Source: DATFPK01 sp035264885 (GTDB lineage: Bacteria > Actinomycetota > Thermoleophilia > Solirubrobacterales > 70-9). From it: DNA of 48,529 nt. The notes under the pieces were generated by a model. It was not told the origin of the DNA. It worked only from the letters and a program-made list of their open reading frames with translations, and made no database searches. How positions within the stretch are numbered: position 1 is the first letter of the stretch; each line of letters starts with the position of its first letter. The stretch is taken from positions 1 to 48,529 of the forward strand of contig DATFPK010000120.1 of the NCBI GenBank assembly GCA_035264885.1. Direction: 5' to 3'. The position numbers and the translations under genes were made by a program. This document shows, one piece after another, positions 1 through 7,212 of the stretch.

Positions 1-58
1 TCGTCAGGTCCACGGCGTCGGCCAGCCGGGCGAACAGGTCTTTTCTCTTATCGAACAT
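1..58 (-). CDS. Left-edge partial gene, unknown function, SOS-box controlled
   Basis: Only the first 19 codons are present; the frame runs off the left edge. The visible start reads MFDKRKDLFARLADAVDLT, too short to assign a family. The ATG lies inside a perfect CGAAC-N4-GTTCG LexA box (52-65), and a TAGATT hexamer sits 8 nt before it. There is no Shine-Dalgarno sequence, so a leaderless SOS-induced transcript is likely. The gene lies 66 bp downstream of dnaE2 in the same direction, so it may also be reached by read-through from the mutasome operon. Function is not inferred. Confidence 0.6.
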   Translation of the reverse strand, partial: MFDKRKDLFARLADAVDLT

Positions 59-65
59 GGGTTCG
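52..65 (-). promoter_or_regulatory. LexA (SOS) box overlapping a start codon
   Basis: The sequence CGAACATGGGTTCG matches the actinobacterial/Gram-positive LexA operator CGAAC-N4-GTTCG with both arms intact. The minus-strand ATG (58-56) of the left-edge gene falls inside it, so bound LexA would cover both the start codon and the presumed transcription start. A TAGATT hexamer (72-67, minus strand) lies just upstream. Confidence 0.8.
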
Positions 66-66
66 C

Positions 67-72
67 AATCTA
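67..72 (-). promoter_or_regulatory. -10 element of the left-edge SOS gene
   Basis: TAGATT on the minus strand, 8 nt before the ATG. It fits the TANNNT pattern seen at many operon heads here and would place transcription initiation at or next to the start codon. No convincing -35 is visible. Confidence 0.45.
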
Positions 73-124
73 GGAAGGGCTGCGGACGGAACACGCCTGC
101 TGCAGGGGATCTTGCATCGGCGGC

Positions 125-3100
125 TCAACGCCCCCGCCGGCCGAAGCTGTGCGCGGCCGGGGCCACGGCACGTAGCTGCGCGATCGCCCGCTCCCGCGCC
201 CGGCGCGCCTCCTCGATGCTCGGCACCCGCTCCCGGCTCGTGCCACCCGCGGCGGCGACGCCCGGCACGTCCCGCCCGGTCTCGCGATCGACGGGTGGCT
301 CGATCGACCGCACGTCGGCGCGAGGGAGGTCCGGCCGCTCGACGATCGCCAGCTGGTCGGCGACGACGTTGATCGTCCCCTCGCGCCGCTCGAGCCTGCC
401 CCGGACCCTGATCAGCGGTGCCGCCCGCGCCACGCCCCGGAAGCGCTCGAAGACCGGCGGCGGCACGACGATGTTGACCGACCCTCGCTCGTCCTCGAGC
501 AGCATGAAGACGACGCCCTTCGCGGTGGCCGGCCGCTGCCTGGCGACGACCATCCCCGCCACCTCGACGACGCTGCGGTCCTCGATCCGCTTCAGGTCGG
601 AGCTGACCGCGACCCCCGGCCCAAGATCGGGCCGCAGCATCGCGAGCGGGTGCTCGCCCAGCGTCATCCCGGTCGACCCGTAGTCGGCCAGGACGCGGTC
701 CCAGCTGTCGAGCCGGGCCAGCTCCGGCGCCGGGGGCGGCTCGAGCGGCAGCGAAAGCTGGGTGCCCCCGGCGGTGCCGTGCCCCCCGGCGGCGACCCCG
801 AGCCGCCAGTACGCATCGCGCCGGCCGGCACTCTCCGCGGCGCCGAGCAGCGGGTCGAGCGCCGCCGCCCAGGCCAGCCGCTCCAGGCTCGGCCGGCCGG
901 CGCCCGCCCGCGACGCCAGATCGGCGATCCCCCGGTATGCCCCGCCGCTCTCCCGCTCGGCGACCAGCGCCTTCATCTCGTCCTCCTTGACCCCCTTGAC
1001 GTAGCCGAGGCCGATCCGCACCGCCGGTCCGACGGCCGCCGCCTCGACCCCGCACTCCACCCCGCTGCGGTTGACGTCGGGCGGCAGGACCTCGATCCCG
1101 CGTCGCTGCGCCTCGTGGACCAGCGCGTCCGGCGGATAGAAGCCCATCGGCTGCTCGTTCAGCAGCGAGCAGAGGAACTCCGGCCCATAGTGGACCCGCA
1201 GCCAGGTCGACTGGTAGGCGAGGAGGCCGAACGCCGCCGAGTGCGCCTTCGGGAAGCCGAAGCCCGAGAAGCCGAGGATCTGCTCGAAGACCCGCTCCGC
1301 CACCTCCTCCGAGGCCCCGTTCCGCCGCGCCCCCTCGACGAAGCGCTGGTGATAGGCGCGCAGCGCCGCCTCCGAGCGCTTGCGGCTCATCGCCCGCCGC
1401 AGCCCCTCGGCCTCGCCGGCGCTGAAGCCGCCCAGCGCCATCGCCACCTCGATCACCTGCTCCTGGAAGACGATCGCCCCCAGCGTCTCCTTCAGGACCG
1501 GCTCGAGCGACGGGTGCTCGTAGGGGATCTCGTAGTCCGGGTCCTCGCGCAGCCGCTTGCGGCGCTCGATGTAGGGGTGGACGGCGCCGCCCTGGATCGG
1601 CCCCGGCCGGACCAGCGCCACCTGCACGGTCAGGTCGTCGAGGTTGCGCGGCAGCGTCCGCGGCAGCATCTGCATCTGCGCCCGGCTCTCGATCTGGAAG
1701 ACCCCGGTCGTCTCGGCCCGCCGGATCGTCTCGTAGGTCTCCTCGTCGTCGAGCGGGATCCGCGACAGGTCGAGCCGTTCGCCGCGCGCGCGCCCGATCT
1801 CCTCGACGCAGCGCTCGACTGCCGACAGCATCCCCAGGCCGAGCAGGTCGATCTTGAGGAAGCCGGCGTCGGCGCAGGAGTCCTTGTCCCACTGGGCGAT
1901 CTGGCGGCCCTCCATCGCCGCCGGCACGACCGGGCAGATCTCGACCAGCGGCCGGGTCGAGATCACCATCCCGCCGGGGTGCTGGGAGGGATGGCGGGGG
2001 AGGCCGAGCAGCTCGCGGGACAGCTCCACCAGCCGCTTCCAGCGCAGCGACGACGCCCGCCGCTCGCCGATCGCGCCGGCGACGTCGCGCTCGATCTCAT
2101 CCGGCCCCGCGTAGAGGTCGACCAGTCGCGCGACCCGCTCGATCTCGCCGGCCGGCAGCCCGAACGCCTTGCCGAGGTCGCGGACCGCGCCGCGCGAGCG
2201 GTAGGTGGGAAAGGCGGCGACGAGGGCGGACCGGTCGGCGCCGTAGCGCTCGTGGACGCGCGGGATCAGCTTCTCGCGGATGTCGCGCGGGAAGTCGAGG
2301 TCGATGTCGGGCACCGACGTCGTCTCCTCGTTCAGGAAGCGCCCGGCGAACAGCTCGGCCTCGACGGGGTCGACGTGGGAGAGGCCGGTCAGGTAGCAGA
2401 CGATCGAGCTGACGCTGGAACCCCGCCCCCTGCCCGGGGGAAGGACCTGGCGAGCGGAGTTCTCCCCTCGCACCTCGACCGCCACCTCGCGGGCCAGCTC
2501 GAGCAGGTCGCGGTGGAGGAGGAAGAAACCGGAGAGGCGGAGGCCACGGATGATCCCCAGCTCCTCCTCCAGCCGTCCCCGCGCCTCGTGCCGGCGCGCC
2601 GAGCCGGCGTAGCGCTCCTCGAGCAGGCTGGCGCAGAGCCGGGCCAGTTCCTCGTCTGTTCCGGGATCCTCGGCTCCCGGGTAGCTGTAGCCGAGATCGC
2701 GGGTGAGGTCGAAGCGGAGCCGCTCGGCCAGGTGCAGCGTCTCCGCAACCGCGTCCGGGTGCTCGCCGAACCGCTCAGCCATCGCCTCCGGCGGCGCCAT
2801 CGCCGAGCTCGGGTTGCCGCGCCGCTGGGGCTCGGAGGACTCGAGCGTCGCGCCGAGCCTGACCGCCACCAGCGCGTCCTGCAGCCGGGTCCGGCAGCGG
2901 TGATGAGAGTGGACGTTGCCGGTGGCCATCGCCGGCACCCCCAGCCGCCGGGCGAGCGCCGCGAGCCAGCGGTTGCGGGCGCGGTCATGGCGCCAGTAGG
3001 GCCGCTGGAGCTCGACCCGGAGGTGCTCGGGACCGAAGGCGGCGAGGAGCCTGCGCCCCGCCGCCTCGGCGCCCGTCGCGTCGCCCCGCCCCCAGGTGCC

Positions 3101-3691
3101 GGCGAGCGCCCCGTCGCGAGCGCAGCCCGACAGGCAGACCAGCCCCCCGGCCAGCTCCTCGGCCCGCTCGAGCGGCACCCACGGCTGCTCCGCGGTGCGG
3201 GGAGTGTTCTCGCGGGTGTGGGCGTGGGCCTCGGTCAGCAGCCGGCAGAGGTTGCGGTAGCCCTCCGCCGTCTCCACCAGAAGCGTCAGGTGCATGAGGT
3301 CACCAGCGATCCGGACGGTCACCTCCGCGCCCGTGATCGGCCGTATCCCGAGCCCCTTGCAGGAGTGCGCGAACTCCATCGAGCCCCAGAGGCCGTCGTG
3401 GTCGGTCAGCGCGAGGGCCGGATAGCCGAGCTCGGCGGCGGCCGCCGCCAGCTCCATCGGCGTCGAGGCGCCGTCGAGGAACGAGAAGGCCGAGTGGCAG
3501 TGGAGCTCGACGTAGGGGACCGGCCCCGTCCGGCGAGGACGAGGCGGAGGCCCAACCGGCACGAGCTCGCCGTGCGGACCCCACTCGTGCGGCCCTCCTC
3601 CCGTCAGGCCTTCCGGGACGTCGAGCCAGCTCGCCGGCGTCATCGGCGCGGGCTCGGTGACGAGATCGGGGGCGGAGAACGGGTCGGCCAT
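125..3691 (-). CDS. dnaE2: Error-prone DNA polymerase DnaE2
   Basis: This is a C-family DNA polymerase of 1188 aa that does translesion and mutagenic synthesis after DNA damage. The N-terminal PHP domain starts near residue 60 (HCHSAFSFLDGAS) and follows a short non-conserved leader. The palm carries the catalytic acidic cluster PDIDLDF (461-467) and a later KIDLLGLG motif with the third aspartate. An OB-fold lies near the C terminus. The ATG at 3691 is preferred because it is 2 nt beyond the stop of the DUF6504 gene; upstream in-frame codons give Arg-rich sequence typical of a shadow. It is the third gene of the SOS operon, behind imuB-like and DUF6504 genes. That company and the size separate it from replicative DnaE1. 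Confidence 0.95.
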   Translation of the reverse strand: MADPFSAPDLVTEPAPMTPASWLDVPEGLTGGGPHEWGPHGELVPVGPPPRPRRTGPVPYVELHCHSAFSFLDGASTPMELAAAAAELGYPALALTDHDGLWGSMEFAHSCKGLGIRPITGAEVTVRIAGDLMHLTLLVETAEGYRNLCRLLTEAHAHTRENTPRTAEQPWVPLERAEELAGGLVCLSGCARDGALAGTWGRGDATGAEAAGRRLLAAFGPEHLRVELQRPYWRHDRARNRWLAALARRLGVPAMATGNVHSHHRCRTRLQDALVAVRLGATLESSEPQRRGNPSSAMAPPEAMAERFGEHPDAVAETLHLAERLRFDLTRDLGYSYPGAEDPGTDEELARLCASLLEERYAGSARRHEARGRLEEELGIIRGLRLSGFFLLHRDLLELAREVAVEVRGENSARQVLPPGRGRGSSVSSIVCYLTGLSHVDPVEAELFAGRFLNEETTSVPDIDLDFPRDIREKLIPRVHERYGADRSALVAAFPTYRSRGAVRDLGKAFGLPAGEIERVARLVDLYAGPDEIERDVAGAIGERRASSLRWKRLVELSRELLGLPRHPSQHPGGMVISTRPLVEICPVVPAAMEGRQIAQWDKDSCADAGFLKIDLLGLGMLSAVERCVEEIGRARGERLDLSRIPLDDEETYETIRRAETTGVFQIESRAQMQMLPRTLPRNLDDLTVQVALVRPGPIQGGAVHPYIERRKRLREDPDYEIPYEHPSLEPVLKETLGAIVFQEQVIEVAMALGGFSAGEAEGLRRAMSRKRSEAALRAYHQRFVEGARRNGASEEVAERVFEQILGFSGFGFPKAHSAAFGLLAYQSTWLRVHYGPEFLCSLLNEQPMGFYPPDALVHEAQRRGIEVLPPDVNRSGVECGVEAAAVGPAVRIGLGYVKGVKEDEMKALVAERESGGAYRGIADLASRAGAGRPSLERLAWAAALDPLLGAAESAGRRDAYWRLGVAAGGHGTAGGTQLSLPLEPPPAPELARLDSWDRVLADYGSTGMTLGEHPLAMLRPDLGPGVAVSSDLKRIEDRSVVEVAGMVVARQRPATAKGVVFMLLEDERGSVNIVVPPPVFERFRGVARAAPLIRVRGRLERREGTINVVADQLAIVERPDLPRADVRSIEPPVDRETGRDVPGVAAAGGTSRERVPSIEEARRARERAIAQLRAVAPAAHSFGRRGR

Positions 3692-3693
3692 CG

Positions 3694-3933
3694 TCAGGCC
3701 CGCTGCGAGTACCAGCGGCCGCCCTCGCGGAAGACGGTCGCGTCGCGGCCGTCGGCGAGGACAACCTCGAAGTAATGGCGGCGCAAGGGACGCGGCGTCC
3801 ACCAGAGGTCCTCGACGAGCCACTCCTCGCGCACCGCCTCGACCCCTGCCCCGCCGACCCGCACCGGCGCGCCCTCGACTGCCTCCACCCGGGCCGGGCG
3901 CGGCTCATAGAGGCGTCGGGGAGCCGGGCTCAT
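3694..3933 (-). CDS. DUF6504-type small protein of the ImuB/DnaE2 operon
   Basis: A 79-aa protein whose start overlaps the imuB-like stop (ATGA, 3930-3933) and whose stop lies 2 nt before dnaE2. The C-terminal half has two adjacent Trp (DLWW), then R-x-YF, a DGR turn and a final WY pair. This pattern resembles the extreme C-terminal domain of proteobacterial ImuB proteins, whose counterpart the upstream ImuB-like protein seems to lack. I recognise it as the actinobacterial DUF6504 family found beside imuB and dnaE2. Its biochemical role is unknown; a part in assembling the mutasome is inference from position. Confidence 0.8.
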   Translation of the reverse strand: MSPAPRRLYEPRPARVEAVEGAPVRVGGAGVEAVREEWLVEDLWWTPRPLRRHYFEVVLADGRDATVFREGGRWYSQRA

Positions 3934-5129
3934 GCGTCCGGGAAGGGAGTCAGCATCGACCGCCGCTCCGGCACCCGTGACCCGCCGTCGACCTCGAGGA
4001 TCCTCAGCAGCGCCTCGCCACCGGCGGCGGCGCGAGCCTGGCGAACCGCCTCGGCGAGGCGGCCGCGCCGCCGGTCCCGCGGTCGGCTCGTGAGCTCGAG
4101 CTGGTCGCCGGCGCGGGGACCGAACGACGTCACCCGCAGCGCGACCGAGGCGGCCGGGCCGGGCAGGTCGCCGAGCCGGGGGACCAGGGCGAGGCGAAGG
4201 ATCTCGGCCGACGCGCACGCCTGCCGCAGGGGAACCTCGCACCGCCAGCTCCCGCCGCCGGCGAGCGACGCTCCGAGCCGGACCGCCCTGATCGTCCGGC
4301 CGCGCCGCGCCGGCGCCGCGAGAAGCCGGTCGACGAGGAGCGCGAGCGCCCGCTCGAGCTGCTCGCCGCCGACCGCCTCCGGCAACTCGAGGCTCTCGGC
4401 CAGCTCGTCATGGGGCTGCCGCGGCCGCAGCTCCACCTCGCGCCCCTGCGCCATCCGCAGCGCGGTCAGGCCGAGTGGCCCGAAGCGGTCGGCGACCGCG
4501 TCGGCGGGCAACGCCGCCAGCGCACCCAGGTCCTCGATCCCCAGCCGCTCCAGCGCCACCACCAGGTCAGGTGCCTCCGGGCCGGCGCCGAGGCGGTCGG
4601 CCAGGAGGGAGACGGGAAGGCCGGCGAGGAAGCGCGGCAGCTCGCTGCGGGTGATGATCCGAGCCCCGTCCCTGGTCCGCGCGCCGGCGGCCGCGGCGTA
4701 GGCGGCGAACCGGCTTGGCGCCGCCGCGACCCGGGTCGGCCCCGAAGCGGCGTGGCGAGCAGCCGCCAGCGTCGCTCCGAGACTGCCGTGGAGGCCGCGC
4801 AGCCCCGACGCCTCGAAGAACGCCTCGCCCGGCCGGCCGGGCTCGACCTCGGCGCCGATCCCCTCGAGCGCCACCAGCACCTCCTCCCACAGGTCCTCGG
4901 CCCGGCTGGGGTCGGGGGGGACCAGGGTCAGGTCGGGGCAGCGGGACAGCGCCTCGCCGAGCCGCATCCCCGCCCGGATGCCGTGCGCCTCGGCGGCGCC
5001 GGAGACCTCGCCGACGTTCTGCCGGCCGCCCGGCTCGGAAGCCAGCGCGGTCGGCGCCCGGAGCAGCTCCCGCCGGTCCCCGCAGGCGGCGATCAGTCCG
5101 AAGCGGGGGAGCAGGACGCATGCGATCAT
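3930..5129 (-). CDS. imuB: ImuB-like Y-family polymerase homologue, catalytically dead
   Basis: A 399-aa Y-family (DinB/UmuC-like) protein. Active members have an Asp in the first beta strand; here that strand reads IACVLLPRFG with no acidic residue. The second metal-binding Asp-Glu is replaced by Gly-Glu in the stretch GEAFFEASGLRGLHG. Loss of the metal ligands is the hallmark of ImuB, a non-catalytic scaffold that recruits DnaE2 and the sliding clamp. Near the C terminus GDQLELTSRP resembles a weak clamp-binding motif (Q-L-x-L). The ATG at 5129 follows a LexA box by one base and has no Shine-Dalgarno. It is the first gene of the operon, followed by DUF6504 and dnaE2. No imuA'-like gene is seen. 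Confidence 0.88.
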   Translation of the reverse strand: MIACVLLPRFGLIAACGDRRELLRAPTALASEPGGRQNVGEVSGAAEAHGIRAGMRLGEALSRCPDLTLVPPDPSRAEDLWEEVLVALEGIGAEVEPGRPGEAFFEASGLRGLHGSLGATLAAARHAASGPTRVAAAPSRFAAYAAAAGARTRDGARIITRSELPRFLAGLPVSLLADRLGAGPEAPDLVVALERLGIEDLGALAALPADAVADRFGPLGLTALRMAQGREVELRPRQPHDELAESLELPEAVGGEQLERALALLVDRLLAAPARRGRTIRAVRLGASLAGGGSWRCEVPLRQACASAEILRLALVPRLGDLPGPAASVALRVTSFGPRAGDQLELTSRPRDRRRGRLAEAVRQARAAAGGEALLRILEVDGGSRVPERRSMLTPFPDA

Positions 5130-5130
5130 A

Positions 5131-5144
5131 CGAACACATGTTCG
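5131..5144 (-). promoter_or_regulatory. LexA (SOS) box of the imuB-DUF6504-dnaE2 operon
   Basis: CGAACACATGTTCG is a perfect match to the CGAAC-N4-GTTCG operator. The arms extend to 8 bp each (5128-5147, ATACGAAC/GTTCGTAT). It ends one base before the imuB ATG on the minus strand and would block initiation when LexA is bound. Confidence 0.92.
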
Positions 5145-5166
5145 TATAGAGCGCGGACTCTGTCAA
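5138..5166 (-). promoter_or_regulatory. Candidate imuB promoter
   Basis: On the minus strand a perfect TTGACA (5166-5161) is followed, after 17 nt, by GAACAT (5143-5138) inside the LexA box. Initiation about 8 nt later would fall on the imuB start codon and give a leaderless mRNA. The -10 is a poor match, so only the -35 is convincing; TATACG slightly upstream is an alternative with a short spacer. Confidence 0.5.
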
Positions 5167-5223
5167 GCGACTGCCTTTTCCCTGCACAGCCGGTATCCGG
5201 CACCCCACTGGGATGATGAAGCG

Positions 5224-5709
5224 GTGCGATCGCCGCTCCTCCTCGCGCTCCTGATGGCGCCCCTGGCCCTCGCCGGCTGCGGGAGCGGCGACGCCGAGCG
5301 CGGGGGAGGGAGAGATCCCTCAGGGACCCCGCTGCCACCCGGCCACGAGGACGTCAGGGTGATCGACCGGTGGGCGAGGGCGCTTGCCCAGGGCGACGTC
5401 GAAGCCGCCGCCGACCGCTTCGCGGTTCCCAGCGTCGCGCAGAACGGCGGCCCCCCGGTCACCCTCGACAGCCGCGAGGAGGTTCTCGCCTTCAACGACG
5501 CGCTGCCCTGCGGCGGCCGCCTGGTCAAGGCGCGCCCGGCCGGCCGCTACATCGCCGCGACCTTCAGGCTGACCGAGCGCCCGGGAGGCGACTGCGGCCC
5601 CGGGGCAGGCGCTCTCGCCAGGACCGCCTTCGTCGTCCGCGACGGCAAGATCCGCCAGTGGCGCCGCCTGCCCGACCCGGAGTCCAACCCTGCGGGCGAT
5701 CCGGCCTGA
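5224..5709 (+). CDS. Putative lipoprotein with NTF2/SnoaL-like domain
   Basis: A 161-aa protein starting at GTG 5224, chosen because it opens directly on a lipoprotein signal: basic start, hydrophobic core LLLALLMAPLALAG and lipobox Cys19. After a Gly/Pro-rich linker, residues about 40-150 resemble an NTF2-like (SnoaL-type) fold: a helical start DRWARALAQGDVEAAADRF and strands ending in FVVRDGKIRQWRRLPD. Such domains bind small ligands or act as accessory domains; no catalytic residues can be assigned. It is divergent from imuB across about 94 bp and faces the dehydrogenase gene at its 3' end. No clear Shine-Dalgarno is visible. Confidence 0.75.
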   Translation: MRSPLLLALLMAPLALAGCGSGDAERGGGRDPSGTPLPPGHEDVRVIDRWARALAQGDVEAAADRFAVPSVAQNGGPPVTLDSREEVLAFNDALPCGGRLVKARPAGRYIAATFRLTERPGGDCGPGAGALARTAFVVRDGKIRQWRRLPDPESNPAGDPA

Positions 5710-5727
5710 CCACGAGTCGGGCCGCGC

Positions 5728-6804
5728 TCAGCCGCCGAGCTTCGCCCGCACCCGCTCGATCGTCTCCCCGGTGAACTCGCTGCTCGATGCGTGCCCGCCC
5801 AGGTCAGGCGTCCGGATCCCGGCCGCCGTGCACTCCATCACCGCGTCGTAGATCGCCTCCGAGGCGCGCTCGGCCTCCGTCGCCTCGCCCTTCTCGGCGG
5901 CGAAGTGGAGGAGCGCGGCGCAGGCGAGGATCATCGCCATCGGGTTGGCGATGTCTTTGCCCAGGAGCGCCGGGGCCGTCCCGTGCGGCGCCTCGGCCAT
6001 CACCGCCGCCGGGCGCATCTCCTCGTCGAGGCCGAGCAGCACCGACTCGGCACCGGCGATCGACCCGAACAGCGGCAGCACCAGGTCCGACAGCAGGTCG
6101 CCGTCGCGGTTCAGGGCCGGGATGACCGTCGGCGAGTCAACGGCGCCGGTGATCAGGCCGGCGTAGGTCGCGTCGATCAGGACCGGCTCGTACGTCACGT
6201 CGGGATGGCGCTCGGCTGCCGCGTCCATCTCCTCCTTCAGCATCCCCTCGTAGACCGGGCTCACGGTCCACTTCGGCCCCCCGTAGACCTGGCCGCCGAT
6301 CTGCCCTGCGGTCCGGAACGCATACTCGGCCACCGCGCGACAGTCGGAGCGGCGGATCCTTTCGGTCCGGAAGGCGACCTCGTCGCCGTCCTCCTTCTCA
6401 CGCCACTGCTCGGCCCCGTAGGCGTCGCCAACCGCCATCCGGCAGACCGAGATCTGGTGGTGGATCCCGGCCGCCGGGGTGACCCCGGGCAGCCGCCGAC
6501 CCGTCCGGATGATCACCTTGCCGTCGATCTCCTCGCGCAGGATCCGGTTCGGGCTGCCGACGTCGTCCGCTCCCTCCGGCGTGATCGTCGCCGCCTTCAG
6601 CCCGTAACCGCCCGCCGCCATCGCCCGCGCCGCCTCGTGGACGACCTCGTTGCCCGTCGCCCGCCGGCTCTCCAGCGAGAGGTCGAAGTGCTCGAGCTCC
6701 AGATGGAGCGAGAGCAGCGCCGGGTCGAGGACGCGGAGACTCTGCTCGAGCAGCTCCTGCCCCGTCTCGTCCCCGTCGAGCACGACTATCCTCAGCGCCG
6801 CCAT
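5728..6804 (-). CDS. Isocitrate/isopropylmalate dehydrogenase family protein
   Basis: A 358-aa member of the beta-decarboxylating dehydrogenase family. It keeps the family C-terminal blocks: GDLLSDL with the metal-binding aspartates (near residue 240) and the nucleotide-binding HGTAPALLGKDIANP. A loop SPNRILR matches the isocitrate-binding Ser-x-Asn-x3-Arg spacing of ICDH, and GGPKWT supplies the catalytic-type Lys. However, the usual R-E-N/E-D block before the catalytic Tyr is changed to VCRMAVGDAYG, so the true substrate (isocitrate, isopropylmalate, tartrate or another) is not certain. No leu genes adjoin. It diverges from the zinc-ribbon gene across 24 bp and has TAGTCT 9 nt before the ATG. 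Confidence 0.82.
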   Translation of the reverse strand: MAALRIVVLDGDETGQELLEQSLRVLDPALLSLHLELEHFDLSLESRRATGNEVVHEAARAMAAGGYGLKAATITPEGADDVGSPNRILREEIDGKVIIRTGRRLPGVTPAAGIHHQISVCRMAVGDAYGAEQWREKEDGDEVAFRTERIRRSDCRAVAEYAFRTAGQIGGQVYGGPKWTVSPVYEGMLKEEMDAAAERHPDVTYEPVLIDATYAGLITGAVDSPTVIPALNRDGDLLSDLVLPLFGSIAGAESVLLGLDEEMRPAAVMAEAPHGTAPALLGKDIANPMAMILACAALLHFAAEKGEATEAERASEAIYDAVMECTAAGIRTPDLGGHASSSEFTGETIERVRAKLGG

Positions 6805-6813
6805 GGCGCCGCG

Positions 6814-6819
6814 AGACTA
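6814..6819 (-). promoter_or_regulatory. -10 element (TAGTCT) of the dehydrogenase gene
   Basis: TAGTCT on the minus strand, 9 nt from the ATG at 6804, with no Shine-Dalgarno between. It fits the TANNNT leaderless pattern. The divergent zinc-ribbon gene starts only 10 bp away on the other strand. Confidence 0.4.
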
Positions 6820-6828
6820 CCCCGCGCA

Positions 6829-7158
6829 ATGAGTGAGAAGTGCACCTGGTGCGGGGGCCCTGTCGAGGACGATGACGGCTACCGTGCCTTCGAGCCCGCC
6901 GGCGCCCGTCGCGCCGTCTTCTGCCGCCTCGAACACGTCGTCCCCTGGACGATCCAGGGCCCGCACTGGGAGGCCGGCGAGGTCGACGAACCCGACAACG
7001 TCGACGAGCCGCCGCTCCACTGCGCGCACTGTGGCGCCGCGCTCGGCGACGTCCACGTGCTCCTGGTCCGCCATCGCGGCGAGCACCGCGTCGCCGACGA
7101 CTTCTGCTCGACCGACCACCTCAGCGAGTGGGCGAAGTCCGGCGGACGCTGGCAGTAG
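6829..7158 (+). CDS. Small zinc-ribbon protein
   Basis: A 109-aa protein with paired cysteines suited to metal binding: C5-x2-C8 at the start, C32, C65-x2-C68 (CAHC) and C93 (DFCS). The ends look like a treble-clef or zinc-ribbon fold built from CTWCGGP and DDFCSTDHLSEW; the middle is acidic. The ATG at 6829 is favoured because conserved-looking sequence begins at once; a much longer open frame upstream in this phase is antisense to the dehydrogenase gene. Function is unknown. It could be a small nucleic-acid or protein adaptor, but nothing in the context decides this. Confidence 0.72.
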   Translation: MSEKCTWCGGPVEDDDGYRAFEPAGARRAVFCRLEHVVPWTIQGPHWEAGEVDEPDNVDEPPLHCAHCGAALGDVHVLLVRHRGEHRVADDFCSTDHLSEWAKSGGRWQ

Positions 7159-7168
7159 GCCCACCGAT

Positions 7169-7184
7169 GGCGCTCCAGTGCGCC
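7169..7184. terminator. Possible hairpin between convergent genes
   Basis: GGCGC, loop TCCAGT, GCGCC, followed by TATATGA. It lies in the 54-bp gap between the zinc-ribbon gene and the alpha/beta hydrolase gene, which converge. The stem is short and there is no U-run, so it would be at most a weak or factor-assisted terminator. Confidence 0.3.
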
Positions 7185-7212
7185 TATATGACGCTGTTCG
7201 CAGCCTTCGCCG

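Noticed and set aside
650..3775. Very long open frame on the plus strand opposite dnaE2
   Set aside because: Its translation is Arg/Pro/Leu-rich low-complexity sequence with no domain, as expected for the antisense frame of a high-GC gene. DnaE2 motifs on the minus strand are decisive.
4567..5208. Alternative minus-strand frame starting upstream of the imuB LexA box
   Set aside because: It would be translated through the operator and yields Arg/Gly-rich sequence without Y-family motifs.
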